Assembly: GCF_019175385.1 (NCBI RefSeq)
Contig: NC_083347.1
Coordinates: 122,644,124 to 122,708,123 of the forward strand
Source: Lycium barbarum
Taxonomy: Eukaryota; Streptophyta; Magnoliopsida; Solanales; Solanaceae
Direction of reading: 5' to 3'
Length of the DNA: 64,000 bases
Numbering within the stretch: position 1 is the first letter of the stretch; each line of letters starts with the position of its first letter. Position numbers and translations under genes: made by a program. Positions 59,700-64,000 of this stretch are shown piece after piece. The notes under the pieces are model-generated. The model was not told the DNA's origin. It saw only the letters and a list, made by a program, of their open reading frames with translations, and ran no database searches.

Positions 59700-61370
59700 T
59701 TCTTTTCTTGTAAGGATGTCAAGGGCTTTGTGGTGTTGTAAAGATCATACATATGATGCTTCATTATCAAGTAAACCAAGAAGAAAATATAAAAAATAAG
59801 AAGAAAAAACAAGATTCTTTCTTGCTAGTAATTCTTTTCTCCAAATATTCCTTCTTTTGAGATGTATATTCCTTGATTTCGAAATCAACATTCTTATTTA
59901 GTTATATATAAGTTCTTTTTAAAAAGGAAGTGTTATACCTTGCCAACCTTGTAAGAGCTCATTTTAAAAGTATATATTAATAATACTATTTTATGTTGGA
60001 TAATATTTATAGGACTAGTTTATTTGCAATATTACTTCAGAGATTTCCATTTGGAATTTAAAACAAAAACTAACGACACATTATTTCATGAATCATCTGT
60101 TGCTGAACTCCAGTGGGTAATAATTATGACAGAAAAATGTCACATAAACAACAAGTTTCAAAAGTCTTATTTCTTAAATGCTACGCTCAATCAAATAAAT
60201 TCATATAAGTTGAAATGAATGGAGAATATTACATGTAATTAATTTTTATGTAATTTAATCATCATAATATACTAAAAGTGGGAAGCACCTATCTCCAAAA
60301 TTAGATTACCATTTTGCCCTTGCACTAAATCAAAATATAATAAATAAAACATCTAATTAAATAGTAATATTTAAATTACATGATGGTTAACTACAGAAAC
60401 AATAAATTAAATATAATCACCATTACGTGACAGCCTTTTCATTGCTATAAAAGCCATTAATTATACTCTTACAGACTTCTTTGTTCATTTTGGTTATATT
60501 TATATTATTAGTATCAAATTTCACATGCGTTTTTGACTTATAGGAACCAAAAAAAAAAAAAAAGACAAAAGACTTATAGGAACACAACAAATCTGTATTG
60601 CGTTAAATTCGGTCATTTGATAATTCATCTAATTAAATAATGTATATCTATATACTTTTTTACCTCTACCAATTAATGCTCTTATAATATTTTTGTATAC
60701 AAATGTAAATGCACGTTTAAATAAAAACCTTTAATGCAATATTAATACTGAATAATGTATCAGCCACATTGATGCCTTTTGACTTTTGAGTATCTCAAAA
60801 TGTAAGGCTAAACGTATTTGACATTCGCTAGAAAATGTATCTATTCTTTGTATTTCTAGCCAAAGTAAATACAGATAATACTTAATTTTTTTTTATATTT
60901 TAATTAATATTTAGAATATCAAGCTTTTCACATTTCATCTTCCATATAACCAACCTGTAACTTATTTCTTCATTAACCACTAATTTAGCCAACTAATTCA
61001 TTAATACAAAAATCTGTAGAATTTGAAGAGTTGCCTTAAGTACTTAAATGACTAATTTAATTACTAGATAGGTGGATGGGATTATGGGAAGCCCAAAAAA
61101 CATCAAGAAAGAATTATTTAAAGGCTTGAAATGGTTTCCATTTCTATGTAAAGATTTTTTCTTCAATTTTCACATTTTCGTAGTCTTTTTAAGCTTTGTA
61201 TTTTTATTTTTTTTACCGATATTGGAGAGGCGTGATATGTGGTGTAATTCAATTGTGCACTAAAACATTAAAAACTCAAGAAGTTTGTTCGCGAAGTTCT
61301 ATACATGGCTAGAGAGTAAACAAAATCTGAAAGCCAAACTCAAGAAAATAGTCGGGAAATTTACAAAGGT
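59700..61370. other. Intergenic AT-rich DNA
   Basis: No gene supported. A stretch near 60262-60330 (ATATACTAAAAGTGGGAAGC..) resembles starts of some plant repeat families. A short frame at 61072-61263 has no recognisable homology and is treated as chance. Confidence 0.4.
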
Positions 61371-61472
61371 GAATTGCCAATAATAGGATGTACATATATG
61401 AGTCCGGAGCCCAAAGGGCATAAAAATACACGGAATAAACCAAAAGGGGGTTGCCTTTTAATTATATACCAA

Positions 61473-61700
61473 AACGTGGAGGAGTCCACGTTATACCCCA
61501 AATTTTTTTTTTGCATTGTCAGAAAATCACAGCAAAAAAAAAAAATTAATGGTATAATGTGGATTGATCCACGTTATACAAATAATTTTGTATAACTTGG
61601 ATCAATTCATGTTTTACAAATATATGTTGTAAAATGTGGACTGATCCACGTTATACAAAATTATTTGTATAACGTGGATCAGTCCATGTTATACCATTGA
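61473..61700. repeat. Cluster of palindromes around GTATAACGTGGATCAGTCCA
   Basis: Near-perfect palindromes (GTATAACGTGGA..TCCACGTTATAC form) occur at 61473-61494, 61551-61582, 61588-61620, 61627-61659 and 61665-61697. Adjacent units are also inverted copies of each other, so the whole tract can fold into larger hairpins. Confidence 0.85.
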
Positions 61701-61804
61701 TATATATTTTTCTCCCCAACGTTTTACAAAGAGTTCGGAACCAAAATGCCCTAAAAAAACCACTTTAAACCAAAATACTCCAACAAAAATGTTACAAAAC
61801 TATC

Positions 61805-61940
61805 TTTAGCGCAGTAATTTACTGCGCTCAAGCAGTTCACGGAGACGGAGCCGTTAACTGTTTTAGCGCAGTATTTTACTGCGTTATAGAAGTTGTTAAA
61901 AAAAAAATCTATAACGCAGTAAAATACTGCGTTATAGCAA
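61805..61940. repeat. Palindromes of the AACGCAGTAAAATACTGCGTT type
   Basis: AGCGCAGTAATTTACTGCGCT (about 61808), GCGCAGTATTTTACTGCGTTAT (about 61865) and ATAACGCAGTAAAATACTGCG with GTTAT (about 61911): three short inverted repeats within 135 bp. Confidence 0.85.
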
Positions 61941-61982
61941 CAGTACCAAAAAAAAGAATTGGCCAACTTTATTTTTTGAAAC

Positions 61983-62161
61983 ACTTAGTGTGTTTTCCAT
62001 ACTTTGACCAATGATTAGTCGTGCATCAAGACTCTGAAACGTCAATATTTTATATAGAACCTGATATTTTTTTCTGCGTTCAATAATGTATGCTCAATAC
62101 ATCAAGGATACGTAAACGTTCGGATCGTCATTTTAGGGGTTGAAAAGGTGTCCGAAGTAAG
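61983..62161. repeat. Direct repeat, copy 1 (about 180 bp)
   Basis: ACTTAGTGTGTTTTCCATACTTTGACCAA.. through GGATACGTAAACGTTCGGAT and TTTTAGGGGTTGAAAAGG matches 62466-62647 at most positions. Probably part of a decayed transposon; no coding potential. Confidence 0.8.
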
Positions 62162-62465
62162 GTTTGTTTATAAACTTTAGGTTTAAGTGTTCTATATACA
62201 TAGACGTCCATTTTTGTTTGAAGACTTGTTGTCATTAGCTTAAAGTTTTTTATTTTTAGGGTTTAGATTTAAGTGTGTTATTTTTTAAAGCGTAACTTTA
62301 TTTCGAATATACGCGGTTTTTTGCGCTCGGACGTCCGATTTACGCGATTTTTTTTGCAGCATATTTGAAAGAAAGTTACGCATTAAAAAATAACACATTT
62401 AAGGAACTTAGTGTTTTTTTCCATAAAAAGATCGCAACATCTTATTTTAATAAATCTTTTCTTTG

Positions 62466-62647
62466 CAACGCTTAGTGTTTTTTCCATACTTTGACCAACG
62501 ATTAGTCGTGTGTCAAGACTCCGAAACGTCAATATTTTATATAGAACCTGATACTTTTTTCTTCGTACTATAATGTAGGCCCAATAAATCAAGGATACGT
62601 AAACGTTCGGATCGTCGTTTTAGGGGTTGAAAAGGTACCCGAAGTAA
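62466..62647. repeat. Direct repeat, copy 2 (about 180 bp)
   Basis: Second copy, 483 bp downstream of the first and followed by the same GTTTAAGTGTT.TATTTTTTA context. The DNA from 62648 to 63013 holds no recognisable gene. Confidence 0.8.
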
Positions 62648-63013
62648 GTTTTGTTTAAGGTTTAAGTGTTTTATTTTTTAAGGTTTTGATTTAAGCGTGT
62701 TATTTTTTAATCACAACATAACTTTATTTTGAATATAAATATAATTCTAAAAAATATAGGGAGAAAAACTAGTTGTAAAGTGGTCAAACTTTAGATGGTC
62801 ATAACTTTGTGCTCGGACGTCCATTTTACGCGTTTTTTTTTAACTTGCGTATTTATTTCGAGATCTGTGCGGACAAGCGGCCGCAAGGCGGTTTGGCCGA
62901 GCCGATTTTTAGAATACACCTTTATCCCATTCAATTTCAATTTTCCCTCAAATTGGCCTGAAATTATAAAACTACATAATTGGAAATAAACAAGAGAAGC
63001 AAACTAATAACTT

Positions 63014-63272
63014 TGTAGAAAGGAGGGAGAGATTGTATTTCACTTCTTATTGATATCTCATTCCAAATTGAGAACTTAACCATCTATTTATAGAGATGGT
63101 AAATCTCTTGATGAAGTCATCAATGACAACACCAAGAGTTAAAATCAAACTTGTGTTGCTTCATTTTCTTCATTTCATACATGCCACCAAATGTACATGT
63201 ACCTACTCTTATTTAGGACATGTGGAAAACCTAGACTATATGGACATTCACATATATATTTTATAACACTCC
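63014..63272 (-). repeat. copia 3' LTR, about 259 bp (inner edge well defined)
   Basis: Minus strand: the polypurine tract CAAGGGGGAG (63282-63273) is followed by TGTTATAAAATATATATGTG, the LTR start; a TATA box CTATAAATAG lies inside. The outer end is taken at ..CTTTCTACA (63014) but is uncertain, as the partner LTR is outside the window. Confidence 0.65.
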
Positions 63273-63429
63273 CCCTTGGATGTCCATTGATAGATAATAT
63301 GCCTCGTTAAAACCTTACTAGAAAAAATCCAGTGGGAAAAATTCTAGTGAAGGAAAAAGAGTATTTTGGTTGCCTCATTAAAAACCTTACAAGAAAAACC
63401 CAGTGGGACAAAACCTTGTATGGAAAAAA

Positions 63430-64000
63430 GAGTACAACATGTATTAACTCCCCCTGATGAGAACTTCAGGCCAAATATTTGAGTTTTCGCATTCCAATCT
63501 TGTGCACCATCTTCTCGAAAGTTGCGGTTGGTAGAGACTTGGTGAACAAATCAGCCATATTATCACTTGAACGAATCTGTTGCACGTTGATATCACTATT
63601 CTTTTGGAGCTCGTGTGTGAAGAACAACTTTGGTGAAATGTGCTTTGTCCTATCTTATTTTATGAATCCTCCTTTCAATTGGGCAATGCATGCTGCATTA
63701 TCTTCATATAAGATTATGGGTATTTTATCACACTTCAAACCACACATTTCTCGAATGAGATGTATCATTGACCTCAGCCACACAACTTCACGGCTCGCTT
63801 CATGAATAGCTATTATCTCAGCATGATTTGATGAGGTAGCCACAATAGACTGCTTTGTAGATCGCCAAGATATGGCAGCGCCCCCACAGATGAATACATA
63901 GCCTGTTTGAGATCTAGCTTTGTGTGGGTCAGATAAATACCCTGCATCGGCATAACCAACAAGATCGGGACTGCAGTTAAAATAAGCCCAGATCGATAGT
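63430..64000 (-). pseudogene. copia RNase H / 3' end of pol, partial and broken
   Basis: Minus-strand frame entering from the right edge: LVGYADAGYLSDPHKARSQT, YVFICGGAAISWRS, SSNHAEIIAIHEASREVVWL, YEDNAACIAQLKGGFIK, then a TAA (63655-63657) before DRTKHISPKLFFTHEL and RSSDNMADLFTKSLP. The RNase H acidic residues (D of YADAGY, E of HAEIIA, D of YEDNAA) are visible. An extra T near TFREDG shifts the final FEKMVHKIGMRKL-like end out of frame. The element is oriented right to left and continues beyond the window. Confidence 0.85.

Noticed and set aside
60262..60340. Helitron-like 5' start (TACTAAAAGTGGGAAGC)
   Set aside because: No CTRR 3' end with hairpin could be paired, so the call is not supported.
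61072..61263. 63-codon frame with hydrophobic stretch
   Set aside because: No homology recognised, no splice or promoter context; AT-rich DNA often gives such frames.

Overview
The window is nuclear DNA from a flowering plant, most likely a member of the Solanaceae. Supporting signs are spliced genes with GT-AG introns, AT-rich intergenic DNA, an Au-type SINE with a T-tail, MITEs of a common solanaceous type (termini CTATGTTGCTCGG), a copia element with a tRNA-iMet primer site, and Ogre/Tat-like Ty3-gypsy LTRs of 6 kb. The species cannot be fixed from sequence alone.

Layout. (1) 1-12.7 kb, minus strand: the 5' half of an ABCB (MDR/P-glycoprotein) transporter gene that runs off the left edge. 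It has one coding frameshift and one lost splice acceptor, so it is probably a pseudogene. Its introns hold many MITEs and a 2.8-kb solo LTR. (2) 12.7-16.6 kb: divergent intergenic DNA. (3) 16.6-19.7 kb, plus strand: an apparently intact three-exon gene for a 278-residue basic, low-complexity plant protein starting MPSGAKKRKAAKKKKK. (4) 21.4-23.1 kb: one copy of a segmental duplication whose partner lies at 55.2-57.1 kb. (5) 24.2-27.3 kb: a Ty1-copia deletion derivative. (6) 27.3-49.8 kb: a large Mutator-like element with a mudrA-type transposase gene (plus) and a convergent DUF1985/Ulp1-like gene (minus). It is broken by stops, by a 6,044-bp solo LTR with a perfect 5-bp target duplication, and by a truncated Ogre/Tat-like element that retains only gag remnants. 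(7) 53.2-54.5 kb: an F-box/LRR gene with a frameshift, followed by a fragment of a second copy. (8) 55.5 kb: a U6 snRNA retropseudogene with poly-A tail and target duplication. (9) 57.0-59.5 kb, minus strand: an apparently intact four-exon DUF1218 membrane-protein gene with a nine-unit minisatellite in intron 2. (10) 61.4-62.7 kb: short palindromes and a 180-bp direct repeat. (11) 63.0-64.0 kb: the 3' end of another copia element.

Only two genes look intact (the MPSGAKK protein and DUF1218). The rest is a nested transposon landscape. The most informative structures are the nested Mutator/Ogre locus, the segmental duplication linking the two intact genes' 3' ends, and the retroposed U6 RNA.
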